64,000 nucleotides of DNA from Oceanobacillus sp. HTM 045. Its GTDB lineage: Bacteria; Pseudomonadota; Alphaproteobacteria; Rhodobacterales; Rhodobacteraceae. Location of the stretch: the NCBI GenBank assembly GCA_009733745.1, contig WNWL01000001.1, positions 1,116,001 to 1,180,000 of the forward strand, given 5' to 3'. Shown here piece by piece: positions 10,334-18,786 of the stretch. Each line of letters opens with the position of its first letter. Positions within the stretch are counted from its first letter, which is position 1. The notes beneath the pieces are model-generated. The model saw nothing but the letters and a program-made list of their open reading frames with translations. It did not search any database and was not told where the DNA came from. A program made the position numbers and the translations under genes.

Positions 10334-10517
10334 TCGTTGGTCTCCGTCTCCACATGGTTCGCGCGCGTGCCCGTCCGGGTAACCCCAAGATGGGGCGCGG
10401 GCGCCGTCCTCCCGACAACGCTGCCACCCCGTATGACCGGAATTGCACGCGCGAACGTCGAAGTTGATTAGACGCCCTTGCGGCCCGTATCAAGCGTTTG
10501 ACGCGGTTTCCCTTGGG

Positions 10518-11765
10518 TCAGCCCGCAAGATGACGCGCCAGCAGGCCGTGGTCGCCGGGGTCGCCGAGGGCGGCGGCGAAGGCCTCCAGGCTCTCGACCG
10601 AGTGGGCGCTCCGGAACACGTCCACATGTGGCAGAAGCGCCGCGATACCGCGTGCCTTGGCCTCGAAACCGTCCCATCTGAGCAACGGATTCAGCCAGAT
10701 CACCCGGCGCGCGGAGAGGTGGAGCCGCTCGGCCGCCGCCGCGAGACGGTCCGGCTCGTCCCGGTCGAGCCCGTCGGTGATCAGGAGGACCACCGCGCCC
10801 CCGGCCAGAACCCGCCGCGACCAGTCGCGGTTGAAGGATTCGAGGCAGGCGCCGATGCGGGTGCCGCCCTCCCAGTCCGCGACCTCGCGACCTGCCCGCG
10901 AGAGCGCATCGTCCACATCCCGTGCGCGAATCAGGCGAGTGATGTTGGTCAGCCTCGTGCCGAAGGTGAAGGCGTGCACCCGGCTCCACCCAGCCCCCTT
11001 GGCGTTGGCGGCGGCGTGGAGGAAGTGCAGCAGCATCCGGCTGTAGGTGCCCATCGAGCCGGAGATGTCGCAGAGCGCGACCAGCGCGGGCCAGCGCACC
11101 CGGCGCTCGCGCGTCGCCAGCCAGCGCACCTCGCCGCCGCGGCGCATGGCGTTGCGCATGGTGCGCCGCCAGTCGGGCAGCGGGCCGCGCTGGGCGACTT
11201 GGGTGCGGCGCGAGGCGATCGGCTTCACCGGCAGTTCCAGCCGCGCGATGGCCCGTTCGGCGGCGCGAAGCTCGGCGGCGCTCATCTGCTCGAAGTCGCG
11301 GGTGCGCAGCACCTCCTCCTTCGCGAAGGTGAGGCGCATGTCCATCTGCAGCTCTTCGCGGTCGGTCTTCTCGCGCTGGTTCTTGTTGTCGGCCCCGGCG
11401 GTCAGCGCCTCCGCGGCGCGCTTCTCGGCGGCCTCGGGCGGGCGTTCCTCGCGGGGGACGCGCATCTCCGGCAGGAGGAGACCGACCATCCGCTCCAGGA
11501 TCTCAGGGTCGCGCCAGAACAGGCGGAAGCACTGCGCGAAGGTCTCGCGGTGCTCGGCCCGCGAGACGAAGCAGGCGTGGAGCGTCCAGTAGAAGTCCTC
11601 CCGGTCGTGGAAGCCGGTGGCGGCGACCGCGCGCACCGCCTCGACCACGCGGCCCGGCCCCACCGGCAGGCCGGCGGCGCGCAGCGCGCGGGCGAAATGG
11701 GCGACATTCTCCGCCAGGCGGCCATGCGGGGCGGAAGCGGTTCCAGGTACTGTCTCGATTGCCAT
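10518..11765 (-). CDS. coxE: CoxE-like VWA-domain protein
   Basis: A 415-residue protein of the VWA_CoxE family. After an N-terminal helical half (GRLAENVAHFARALRAAG), the von Willebrand A domain begins around residue 225. Its metal-ion site is DISGSM, and LLITDGLDRDEPDRL is the second metal-site loop. With MoxR/CoxD-type ATPases such proteins act in CO-dehydrogenase active-site maturation in Oligotropha-type cox clusters. An in-frame GTG at 11783 would add six residues; neither start has a clear Shine-Dalgarno. Its probable partner is the MoxR ATPase, separated from it by an opposite-strand small gene. Confidence 0.82.
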   Translation of the reverse strand: MAIETVPGTASAPHGRLAENVAHFARALRAAGLPVGPGRVVEAVRAVAATGFHDREDFYWTLHACFVSRAEHRETFAQCFRLFWRDPEILERMVGLLLPEMRVPREERPPEAAEKRAAEALTAGADNKNQREKTDREELQMDMRLTFAKEEVLRTRDFEQMSAAELRAAERAIARLELPVKPIASRRTQVAQRGPLPDWRRTMRNAMRRGGEVRWLATRERRVRWPALVALCDISGSMGTYSRMLLHFLHAAANAKGAGWSRVHAFTFGTRLTNITRLIRARDVDDALSRAGREVADWEGGTRIGACLESFNRDWSRRVLAGGAVVLLITDGLDRDEPDRLAAAAERLHLSARRVIWLNPLLRWDGFEAKARGIAALLPHVDVFRSAHSVESLEAFAAALGDPGDHGLLARHLAG

Positions 11766-11848
11766 CGGGTGGAAGCTAGCCACTCCGCGCCCGGGCGCAA
11801 GCCGGTTCGCGCTTGCCCCCGCAACGCCGCCCGCCGTAACTAGCGGCC

Positions 11849-12136
11849 ATGAGTGACAAGACTTTCCAGCCCGACGGCACCACGGCGGCCATCTTCCTCG
11901 CGATCTGCGCGACGCTTGGCTTCATGGGCTACGAGATGTGGTACCTGCTGCCGATCGGCGTGGCCGCCTCGGTGATCGCCGCGCACACCCCGCCCGGACG
12001 GGCGGAGGCGGCGCGCGAGGACGGCACCTACTGGAAGCAGTATATCGGCCTGATCCCGGCGATGATCGGCGCCTTCGCCCTCGCCTACGCGCTGGGATGG
12101 GGCGTCTCCTGGGTGATCTTCGAGGGGCTCGGCTGA
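11849..12136 (+). CDS. Small two-helix membrane protein, unknown function
   Basis: A 95-residue protein beginning MSDKTFQPDGTTAAIF. Two or three hydrophobic stretches are visible: about 12-30, 34-48 and 68-90. A short charged loop (PPGRAEAAREDGTYWKQY) lies before the last. No family is recognised. It is encoded on the strand opposite coxE and moxR and lies exactly between them, stopping 1 bp before the moxR end. The codon use and clean open frame support a real gene. A role in the same pathway is possible but not shown. Confidence 0.65.
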   Translation: MSDKTFQPDGTTAAIFLAICATLGFMGYEMWYLLPIGVAASVIAAHTPPGRAEAAREDGTYWKQYIGLIPAMIGAFALAYALGWGVSWVIFEGLG

Positions 12137-12137
12137 G

Positions 12138-13070
12138 CTATCCGTGCGCGCGCTCCTGCTCCGCGCGGCGCTGCTCGTTCTTGATGTCGGCGAGAAGCTG
12201 GCGCGCGGGCGAGCCCTGGAAGCGGGCGATGTCGTCCTGGTACTTCAGCAGCGCTCCGAGCGTGTCGGAGACGACCTGCGGCTCCAGCGCGACCACGTCG
12301 AGCGCGACGAGGCACTTCGCCCAGTCTAGCGATTCCGCCACGCCGGGTTTCTTGAACAGGTCCTCGCCGCGCAGGCGCTGTACGAACTCCACCACCTCGC
12401 GGGAGAGCGTGTCGGCCACCTCCGGCGCGCGCGATCGGAGGATCGCGATCTCGCGCTCGGCGTCCGGGTAGTCGACCCAGTGGTAGAGGCAGCGCCGCTT
12501 CAGCGCGTCGTGCACCTCGCGGGTGCGGTTCGAGGTGATGATGACGATGGGCGGCTCTGCGGCCTTCACGGTGCCAAGCTCCGGGATCGTCACCTGGAAG
12601 TCGGAGAGCGCCTCCAGCAGGAAGGCCTCGAACGGCTCGTCGGTGCGGTCGAGTTCGTCGATCAGCAGCACCGGCGGGCCGCCCTCCTGCGGGCTCATCG
12701 CCTCCAGCAGCGGGCGGCGGGTGAGGAACCGCTCGGAGAAGAGCGAGGACGAGAGCGCGTCGCGGTCGCGGTCGCCGGTGGCTTCCGCGAGGCGGATCTC
12801 GATCATCTGCGCGGGGTAGTTCCACTCGTAGACCGCCTGCGCGGCGTCGAGCCCCTCGTAGCATTGCAGGCGGATCAGGCGCCTGCCGAGCGAGGTGGCG
12901 AGCGCCTTGGCGATCTCGGTCTTGCCGACGCCCGCCTCGCCTTCGAGGAAGAGCGGCCGGCCGAGCCGGAGCGCAAGGAAGACCAGTGTGGCGAGGTCGC
13001 GCCCGCAGACATAGCCGGTCTCGGCGAGGCGGCTTTGCGCCGCCTCGATGCTTTCTGGGATCGGTGTCAC
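12138..13070 (-). CDS. MoxR-family AAA+ ATPase (CoxD-like)
   Basis: A 310-residue ATPase with Walker A GEAGVGKT at 44-51, Walker B VLLIDELDR at 134-142 and a sensor-1 IITSNRTRE segment. MoxR proteins are chaperone ATPases that usually work with a VWA-domain partner; here that is CoxE, 0.35 kb downstream. In CO-dehydrogenase clusters the CoxD/CoxE pair helps install the copper/sulfur part of the active site. The start is GTG at 13070, 10 bp after the stop of the preceding gene. The long N-terminal extension of the open frame lies over that gene and is low-complexity shadow. Confidence 0.85.
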   Translation of the reverse strand: MTPIPESIEAAQSRLAETGYVCGRDLATLVFLALRLGRPLFLEGEAGVGKTEIAKALATSLGRRLIRLQCYEGLDAAQAVYEWNYPAQMIEIRLAEATGDRDRDALSSSLFSERFLTRRPLLEAMSPQEGGPPVLLIDELDRTDEPFEAFLLEALSDFQVTIPELGTVKAAEPPIVIITSNRTREVHDALKRRCLYHWVDYPDAEREIAILRSRAPEVADTLSREVVEFVQRLRGEDLFKKPGVAESLDWAKCLVALDVVALEPQVVSDTLGALLKYQDDIARFQGSPARQLLADIKNEQRRAEQERAHG

Positions 13071-13080
13071 GATGTCCGGA

Positions 13081-13638
13081 TCAGTTGCTGTCGTTGTTGT
13101 TGCCGCCCGAGCCGCCGCCGGTGCCCCAGCCGCCGCCAGTGCTGCTGCCGCCGCCGGTGCCGCCGGTGGAACCGCCGCCCGAGCCCCAGCCGCCGCCGGT
13201 GCTGCTGCCGCCCGAACCACCACCGGACCCACCCGGGCCGCCGCTCTCGGGGGCGCGCTGGATCACGGAAGGCTCGTCGACGCCGGAATGCAGGCCCTCG
13301 TAGACCATCTGGCCGCCGGTGCCGACCTCGTAGACCTCGACCGCGAAGCCGTCGGTCCAGATCAGGACAAGGTACTTGCCGACCAGCTTCCACTGGTCCG
13401 TGCCGTCATAGACCATCTGGTCGCCCGCGGCGCGCTGGTAGCCCATCGAGCCGTCGGCGCGCATGTGGATGCGGTGGTAGTAGACCGTGTGGTCGCAGTT
13501 GTACTCGCAGTAGAGCCAGTAGGTATCCTCGAACTCCGCCGGCGGCGGGCCGCCCTGCGCGGCGCTCGCGGATCCCGGCGCCGCGACGACCGTCGCGAGC
13601 AGCAGCGCGAGCGCTGCAATCACTTTCTGAAAACGCAT
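13081..13638 (-). CDS. Secreted protein of unknown function with Gly-rich tail
   Basis: A 185-residue protein with a signal peptide (MRFQKVIAALALLLATVV, cleavage near SASA). The mature domain has two close cysteines (YCEYNC), then YYHRIHMRADGSMGYQR and YLVLIWTDGFAVEVYE. The last ~55 residues are almost only Gly, Ser, Thr, Trp and Asn, with the unit STGGGWGSGGG nearly repeated. The core is clearly paralogous to the next gene upstream (13773-14180). No domain family is recognised. The gene sits 10 bp before moxR and may be transcribed into it. Confidence 0.72.
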   Translation of the reverse strand: MRFQKVIAALALLLATVVAAPGSASAAQGGPPPAEFEDTYWLYCEYNCDHTVYYHRIHMRADGSMGYQRAAGDQMVYDGTDQWKLVGKYLVLIWTDGFAVEVYEVGTGGQMVYEGLHSGVDEPSVIQRAPESGGPGGSGGGSGGSSTGGGWGSGGGSTGGTGGGSSTGGGWGTGGGSGGNNNDSN

Positions 13639-13772
13639 TCTTCCCCTCCTCAGTGGAACTTTTCATCAACAGGACTGCGAGGCCTTGTCCGCCAAGTATG
13701 GCGGGGGCGCCGCACCGCGCCTAGCGAAAACTCGCCGCAGCCAGGCGGCGGCCGGGCTGCATCACGGCTCCG

Positions 13773-14180
13773 TCACGGCTTGCGCAGCTCGATCACGGCC
13801 GGCAGGTCGCTGTAGGTCGACGTGCCCTCGTAGCGCGACGCGCTGTTGCCCGGCGCCGTCGTGTCGAACACGTTGACGGCCCAGCCGTCAGTCCAGAACA
13901 GAACGAGGTACTGGTCCGACTGCCGCCAGCGGTCGTTCATGTCGTAGATCACCTCGTCCTCCGGCACGCGCTGATAGCCGACATAGCCGTCGGCGCGCAG
14001 GTGGATGCGGTGGTAGTCCACGCCGGCATGGTCGCGGGCGCCCTCGCAATCGCCCTGGCAGAGCGTCCACCACGTGTCGGAGAAGGGGCCGATCGGCGGA
14101 ACCTCCTGCGCCGCGGCGCTACCCGCGGCGAGCGCGCCCACGAGCGTGGCGGCGGTGAATGTCTGAACGGCAATGCGCAT
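13773..14180 (-). CDS. Secreted protein of unknown function, paralogue of the next gene
   Basis: A 135-residue protein with a signal peptide (MRIAVQTFTAATLVGAL, cleavage after AAAQ). The mature part shares with the 185-residue neighbour the pattern DTxWxxC, a second Cys, YHRIHxRADG, GYQR, D-x-W and YLVLxWTDGxAVxV. It lacks the glycine-rich tail. The paired cysteines (CQGDC) suggest a periplasmic disulfide. The two genes are a tandem duplication that has diverged well beyond the core. Function is unknown, and no catalytic motif is evident. Confidence 0.72.
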   Translation of the reverse strand: MRIAVQTFTAATLVGALAAGSAAAQEVPPIGPFSDTWWTLCQGDCEGARDHAGVDYHRIHLRADGYVGYQRVPEDEVIYDMNDRWRQSDQYLVLFWTDGWAVNVFDTTAPGNSASRYEGTSTYSDLPAVIELRKP

Positions 14181-14279
14181 CGAAAACCTCCCATCGCGAA
14201 TCCCGGGAGCGATGATGGCGCATTCTCATGACGCTGCGAAGACCGCAGGGAGGGCTCCCGCTCAGAAGTGGGCGCGACC

Positions 14280-15293
14280 TCAGAACTTGAAGCGCACGTT
14301 GACCGAACCGAACTGGCTGAGCCCGTCCTGCCCCTCGTATTCCGGGCTGCGGATGACGTGGGTATAGGCGACCTCGACACCGTCCACCTGCACCGCGGCC
14401 CCGGCCTGGAGATCGCCGACGAAGCGGGTCGGGTCCACGCCCTTCTCGCCGCCCCAGGTATTGCCCTCAATGAAGAGGTTGCGCGCGACCACTCGCCCCT
14501 CCGCGCCGACGAAGAGGTACCAGTTGAAGCCGTCGCCCTCGCGGAAGAAGCCCGGAGACGACACCGCGGGGCGGATGCGGGGCGGACCGTAGTCCTCGGT
14601 CAGGTCCCGCCCGAGGCGCAGCGTGCCGCCGATCCCGGCGGAGGTGTCCACGGTGCCGAGCGAGACGTTGTAATGCGGCGCGAAGTCGATCGCGAGACCG
14701 ATGGGTTCGATCAGCAGGTCGCCGGTGAACTTGTACTTGCGCTCGTAGACGAAGCGGAAGGCGAACTCGTCGTCGAGCTGGTTGTTCCAGCCCTTCGGGT
14801 CCTGCACACCCAGCACCTCGTGCACCAGCTTCTGCGTCGGCTCGGCCAGCGACGAGGGGCCGACCATGCCGAACTCCAGCGCCAGCACATCGAGCGTGGA
14901 GCCGGAATCCGCGGCGATGCCGACGGAGCCGTACAGGAAACCCGCATAGGGCCGCTCGCCCGCCGGCGGGGTGCGGAGCGAGATGTCGGTCGGCGTGTAG
15001 ATGTTCTGGCCGATGGCGTAGGTCATGTACCAGGCCGCGTCGTCGCCGGGCAGCCATTCCAGCCCCCGCTTCAGCACCCGTCCCGCCAGCGGCAGGTCGT
15101 TGCGCGGCGTGATGTAGTCGAAGCGGATGCCGTTGGTGTAGTCGCGGTCGGTGTCGCCGAAGACGTCGTTCTCGAATGTCACCGAGAAAGTGCCGCCGGG
15201 GGCGTATCGCTCCTGCGGTTCCTGCGCCACGGCGATGGCGGGGGCCAGCGCGCACAGGGCGAGCGCCGGGAGAAAGGGGCCGTTCGGGATCAT
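14280..15293 (-). CDS. lpxR: LpxR-family outer-membrane lipid A deacylase
   Basis: A 337-residue outer-membrane beta-barrel protein of the LpxR (DUF2219) family, which removes the 3'-acyloxyacyl group from lipid A. It has a signal peptide (residues 1-23). Family motifs are FSVTFENDVFGDTDRDYTNG, the calcium/active-site region IGQNIYTPTDI, and RPYAGFLYGS. The last residue is Phe in VNVRFKF, the usual terminal aromatic of barrels inserted by BamA. Alternating amphipathic strands run throughout. The ATG at 15293 was chosen because it gives a clean signal peptide; the upstream extension does not. Confidence 0.82.
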   Translation of the reverse strand: MIPNGPFLPALALCALAPAIAVAQEPQERYAPGGTFSVTFENDVFGDTDRDYTNGIRFDYITPRNDLPLAGRVLKRGLEWLPGDDAAWYMTYAIGQNIYTPTDISLRTPPAGERPYAGFLYGSVGIAADSGSTLDVLALEFGMVGPSSLAEPTQKLVHEVLGVQDPKGWNNQLDDEFAFRFVYERKYKFTGDLLIEPIGLAIDFAPHYNVSLGTVDTSAGIGGTLRLGRDLTEDYGPPRIRPAVSSPGFFREGDGFNWYLFVGAEGRVVARNLFIEGNTWGGEKGVDPTRFVGDLQAGAAVQVDGVEVAYTHVIRSPEYEGQDGLSQFGSVNVRFKF

Positions 15294-15435
15294 TGCGCGC
15301 TCCGTCCAAAGTCCGGCAACGCCTCCATGACGCAAATGTTCCTCCCCGGCGAGGCCCTGCGTGGCGGCCCGCGCAATTCGGCGGCGGATCGAGTCGGAGC
15401 GGCAACACATGGCGTGCATCCGCCGCAAGCAGGCG

Positions 15436-16833
15436 TCAGACCAGGATCGCCGCCGCCAGCCCGAGGAAGGCGAAGAAGCCGACCACGTCCGTCACCGTGG
15501 TGACGAATACGCCCGAGGCCAGCGCCGGGTCGGCGCCCAGCCGGTCGAGACCGATGGGGATCAGGATCCCGGCCACGCCCGCCACCAGCATGTTGATCAC
15601 CATCGCCGCCGCCAGCACGCTGCCGAGCGTCCAGTCGGAATAGAACAGCCCCGCCGCGACGCCGATCAGCACCGCGAAGGCCACCCCGTTGGCAAATCCC
15701 ACCATCGTCTCGCGGCCGATGATGCGGAAGGCGTTGGTTGGCGTCAGGTCGCGCGTGGCGAGCGCGCGCACCGCGACGGTCATGGTCTGGGTCGCGGCGT
15801 TGCCGCCCATCGAGGCGACGATCGGCATGAGCACGGCCAGTGCCACCACGTCGGCGATGGTCGAGTCGAAGATCGCGATCACCGCGGAGGCGAGGATCGC
15901 GGTGAGCAGGTTGGCCGCGAGCCAGGGAAAGCGCCGCCGGGTGATCTCCCACACCCGGTCCGAGATCTCCTCGTCGCCGACGCCGCCGAGGCGCAGGATG
16001 TCCTCCTCCGCCTCCTCGTCGAGCACGGTCATGGCGTCGTCGATGGTGATCATGCCGACCAGCCGCCCGTCGTCGTCCACCACCGGGGCCGACACGAGGT
16101 GGTACTGGTTGAAGGCGTAGGCCACGTCCTCCTGGCTGTCCTCGACATGGAGGGTGCGGAAATCCTCCTCCATGATCGAGCCGAGCGTCACCGGCCGGCT
16201 CATGCCCATGATCCGCGACAGCGGGATGGTGCCGATCGGCCGCGCCGAGGGATCGACCAGGATCACGTCGTAGAACGGTTCCGGCAGGTCGTCGGAGGCG
16301 CGCATGAAGTCGATCATTTGCCCGACCGTCCAGAACGGCGGCGCCTTGACCAGTTCGCGCTGCATCAGGCGGCCGGCGGAGTATTCCGGGTAGGTCAGCG
16401 ACTGGCTGATGGCGGCGCGGTCGGCCGGCTCCAGCGCGTCCAGCACCTCCTTGCGCTGCGCCTCGTCGAGATCGGAGAGGAGGTAGACCACGTCGTCGGT
16501 GTCGAGTTCGCGCGCCGCCTCGACGATCAGGCCGGGATCGAGGACCTTCAGGACCTCGTCGCGGACACCCTCTTCCAGCTCGGTGAGCACGTCCGGCGCG
16601 ATCTCCGCTCCGAGCAGCTCGACGAAGGCGCGGCGCTCTTCCGAGGTGATCTGTTCGAGAAGGTCGGCGATGTCGGCGTTGTGCAGATCCTCCAGCAGCG
16701 CCAGCGCCGCGACCCGGTCATGCGACTCGACCGCCTCGACCAGCGCGGCGACGATCTCCGGATCAAGCGCGTACTCGTCGTCGCGCGCGTCCTCTCGGAG
16801 ATCGGTGGTCTCGGTGCTGTCGGGTTCGGTCAT
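15436..16833 (-). CDS. mgtE: MgtE magnesium transporter
   Basis: A 465-residue Mg2+ channel of the inner membrane. It has the MgtE N superhelical domain (about 25-130), two CBS modules (about 140-260, with VDPSARPIGTIPLSRIM and VDDDGRLVGMITIDD), a plug helix, and five C-terminal membrane helices. The pore motif region PIVASMGGNAATQT and FAFLGLAAAIL at the end are typical. The start ATG 16833 removes an implausible Arg-rich leader. It is divergent from the TPR-glycosyltransferase gene with a 139-bp promoter region between them. No M-box riboswitch is visible there. Confidence 0.93.
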   Translation of the reverse strand: MTEPDSTETTDLREDARDDEYALDPEIVAALVEAVESHDRVAALALLEDLHNADIADLLEQITSEERRAFVELLGAEIAPDVLTELEEGVRDEVLKVLDPGLIVEAARELDTDDVVYLLSDLDEAQRKEVLDALEPADRAAISQSLTYPEYSAGRLMQRELVKAPPFWTVGQMIDFMRASDDLPEPFYDVILVDPSARPIGTIPLSRIMGMSRPVTLGSIMEEDFRTLHVEDSQEDVAYAFNQYHLVSAPVVDDDGRLVGMITIDDAMTVLDEEAEEDILRLGGVGDEEISDRVWEITRRRFPWLAANLLTAILASAVIAIFDSTIADVVALAVLMPIVASMGGNAATQTMTVAVRALATRDLTPTNAFRIIGRETMVGFANGVAFAVLIGVAAGLFYSDWTLGSVLAAAMVINMLVAGVAGILIPIGLDRLGADPALASGVFVTTVTDVVGFFAFLGLAAAILV

Positions 16834-16923
16834 CGGCTGGTCCTCGGGCCGGATCGCCCTGCTCTTATCGTGCGCCGGGGCCGGAAGAAACTCCATCGCA
16901 AGAATATTTTGCGCATCTTCCCT

Positions 16924-16953
16924 TCTCGATTTCCCGGCGTCTCGATTTCCCGG
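16924..16953. repeat. 14-bp direct repeat in a divergent promoter region
   Basis: TCTCGATTTCCCGG occurs perfectly twice, at 16924-16937 and 16940-16953, a 16-bp period. The pair lies between mgtE and the TPR-glycosyltransferase gene, 20 bp before the start of the latter. It may be a regulator site or a recent slippage duplication. Confidence 0.5.
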
Positions 16954-16972
16954 AGCGGGGCCTGTACTAGGG

Positions 16973-18397
16973 ATGCGGGACAAGGGTCATGCCGTGAGCG
17001 CCCACGCGGGCGCCGGCGAAGCAGAACGGGAGCCGCGCTTGGCCACCGACATCGCGAGCTTGCGCAAGGCGGCGATTGCGGCGCACCAGTCGGGCGACCT
17101 CGACGCGGCGCTGAAGCATTACCGCGCCTACCTCCGCCTCAACCCCGGCGACGCGGCGCTCTGGAGCAATCTCGGCGCGCTGCACCGCAAGCGGCGCGAG
17201 TTCCGGGTGGCGGTCGCCTGCCACCGGCGCGCGGTCGAGCTGGACCCGTCGATGACCACCCCGCGCTCCAACCTCGCCAACGCGCTCTCCGAGCTCGGCG
17301 AGGCGGAGGAGGCGCTGCAACTCCGCCTCCGCCTCGCGGACGAGGACCCGAAGAACCCCGACCGCTTCGCCGACATCGCGCTGTCGCTGCGCGGCCTCTG
17401 GCGCAACGACGAGGCCGTGCGCCTGATCGACGCCGCCGAGAAGCAGTTCGGCTACGTCCCGCGGATGCGGCTGCAACGCGCCTTCGCCAACCTTATGCTG
17501 GGCGACTGGAAGCGCGGCTTCGCCGATTACGAGGCGCGCTACGACGCGGGCGACGTCGACATGCCGCCCGACTGCCCGTGGCCGCGCTGGGCGGGCGAGG
17601 ATCTCGCCGGCAAGCACATCCTCGTCTTCCCCGAGCAGGGCTTCGGCGACGCGATCCTCTGCGCCCGGTTCCTGCCGATGCTGCGCGAACGCGCCGGCAA
17701 GGTGACGCTGGTGGCCAAGCCGCCGCTGCTCAGGCTCTTCAAGGCGCTGGAGGGGGTAGACGCCGTCATCCCCGGCGCGCCGCGTACCGACCGGTTCGAC
17801 TTTTGCAGCCCGAACATGAGCCTGCCGAACCTGCTCGGCGTGCCCAACCCGCTGCCCCCGGCGCAGCCGCTGCACATCCTCGACGACTCGCGCGCCCGCG
17901 CCAAGGCGATCACGGCGCCCCATGCCGACAGGTTCCGCATCGGCGTGGTCTGGACAGGCAGCCTTACCTACGGCGCCAACCATCGCCGCTCGGTCACGGC
18001 GGAGCGGTTCCTGCCGCTGGCGGAGGTGCCGGGCGTGCAGCTCTTCTCGCTCTACAAGGGCCCCGGCCACGACGCCTTCGTCGAGAGCGGGATGCCGTCT
18101 CTGATCGTCGACGCCTGCGGGTCCGACCGGGATTTCGCGGATTCCGCCGCCGTGATCGACGAGATGGACCTGCTGATCACCACCGACACCGCAGTCGTCC
18201 ACGTCGCCGCGTCGCTCGGCAAGCCGGTCTGGAACATGCTGCAATACGAGGGGTTCTGGCTCTACGGCGACGGGGACACGACGCCGTGGTACCCGTCGAT
18301 GACGCTCTACCGCCAGCCGGCGAACGGCGACTGGGACAGCGTCTTCGCCCGCGTGGAGGCCGACCTCCGGGCACTGCTGAGCGAGGTGCAGGAATGA
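16973..18397 (+). CDS. TPR-repeat protein with GT9-like glycosyltransferase domain
   Basis: A 474-residue cytoplasmic protein. Residues about 20-190 hold tetratricopeptide units (AAHQSGDLDAALKHYRAYLR, LNPGDAALWSNLGALHRKRR). Residues about 215-470 resemble the heptosyltransferase (GT9) fold: VFPEQGFGDAILCARFLP, then TTDTAVVHVAASLGKPVW and TPWYPSMTLYRQ. Such TPR-GT proteins are thought to modify proteins or surface glycans; the acceptor is not known. Starts are ATG 16973 or GTG 16994. It overlaps the DUF6165 gene by 4 bp (ATGA), so the pair is coupled. Confidence 0.78.
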   Translation: MRDKGHAVSAHAGAGEAEREPRLATDIASLRKAAIAAHQSGDLDAALKHYRAYLRLNPGDAALWSNLGALHRKRREFRVAVACHRRAVELDPSMTTPRSNLANALSELGEAEEALQLRLRLADEDPKNPDRFADIALSLRGLWRNDEAVRLIDAAEKQFGYVPRMRLQRAFANLMLGDWKRGFADYEARYDAGDVDMPPDCPWPRWAGEDLAGKHILVFPEQGFGDAILCARFLPMLRERAGKVTLVAKPPLLRLFKALEGVDAVIPGAPRTDRFDFCSPNMSLPNLLGVPNPLPPAQPLHILDDSRARAKAITAPHADRFRIGVVWTGSLTYGANHRRSVTAERFLPLAEVPGVQLFSLYKGPGHDAFVESGMPSLIVDACGSDRDFADSAAVIDEMDLLITTDTAVVHVAASLGKPVWNMLQYEGFWLYGDGDTTPWYPSMTLYRQPANGDWDSVFARVEADLRALLSEVQE

Positions 18398-18786
18398 CGG
18401 GGGGGCTGCAGGTGCCCGTCTCCGCCGGGGAACTGATCGACAAGATCACCATCCTCGAGATCAAGGCGGAAATGATCGCGGACGCGGCCAAGCTCGCGAA
18501 TGTCCGCCGCGAACTCGCGGCGCTGGAAGCGGTGCGCGACGCGGAGATCGCCGCCTCGCCGGCGCTCGACGGTCTCACCGGCGAGCTTCGCGCCGTCAAC
18601 GCGGATCTCTGGCGGATCGAGGACGAGATCCGCGACTGCGAGCGGCGCAGCGATTTCGGCGAGGACTTCATGCGCCTCGCCAGGGCGGTCTACACCACCA
18701 ACGACCGCCGCGCGGCGATCAAGCGGCAGATCAACATGTTGCTGGGGTCGGCGCTCGTTGAGGAGAAGTCCTACGCGGACTACTGA
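18394..18786 (+). CDS. DUF6165 family protein
   Basis: A 130-residue soluble helical protein. The start region SAGELIDKITILEIKAEMI is the signature of DUF6165, a family repeatedly found beside TPR-glycosyltransferase genes. Most of the chain would form long helices (LAALEAVRDAEIAASPALD and onward). No catalytic residues are evident, so it may be a partner or adaptor of the preceding glycosyltransferase, to which it is translationally coupled. Its end overlaps the convergent histidine-kinase gene by 7 bp. Confidence 0.78.
   Translation: MTGGLQVPVSAGELIDKITILEIKAEMIADAAKLANVRRELAALEAVRDAEIAASPALDGLTGELRAVNADLWRIEDEIRDCERRSDFGEDFMRLARAVYTTNDRRAAIKRQINMLLGSALVEEKSYADY

Noticed and set aside
16834-16972. 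Mg2+-sensing M-box riboswitch ahead of mgtE
   Set aside because: The 139-bp divergent region is too short and shows none of the conserved core; only a 14-bp direct repeat was found.
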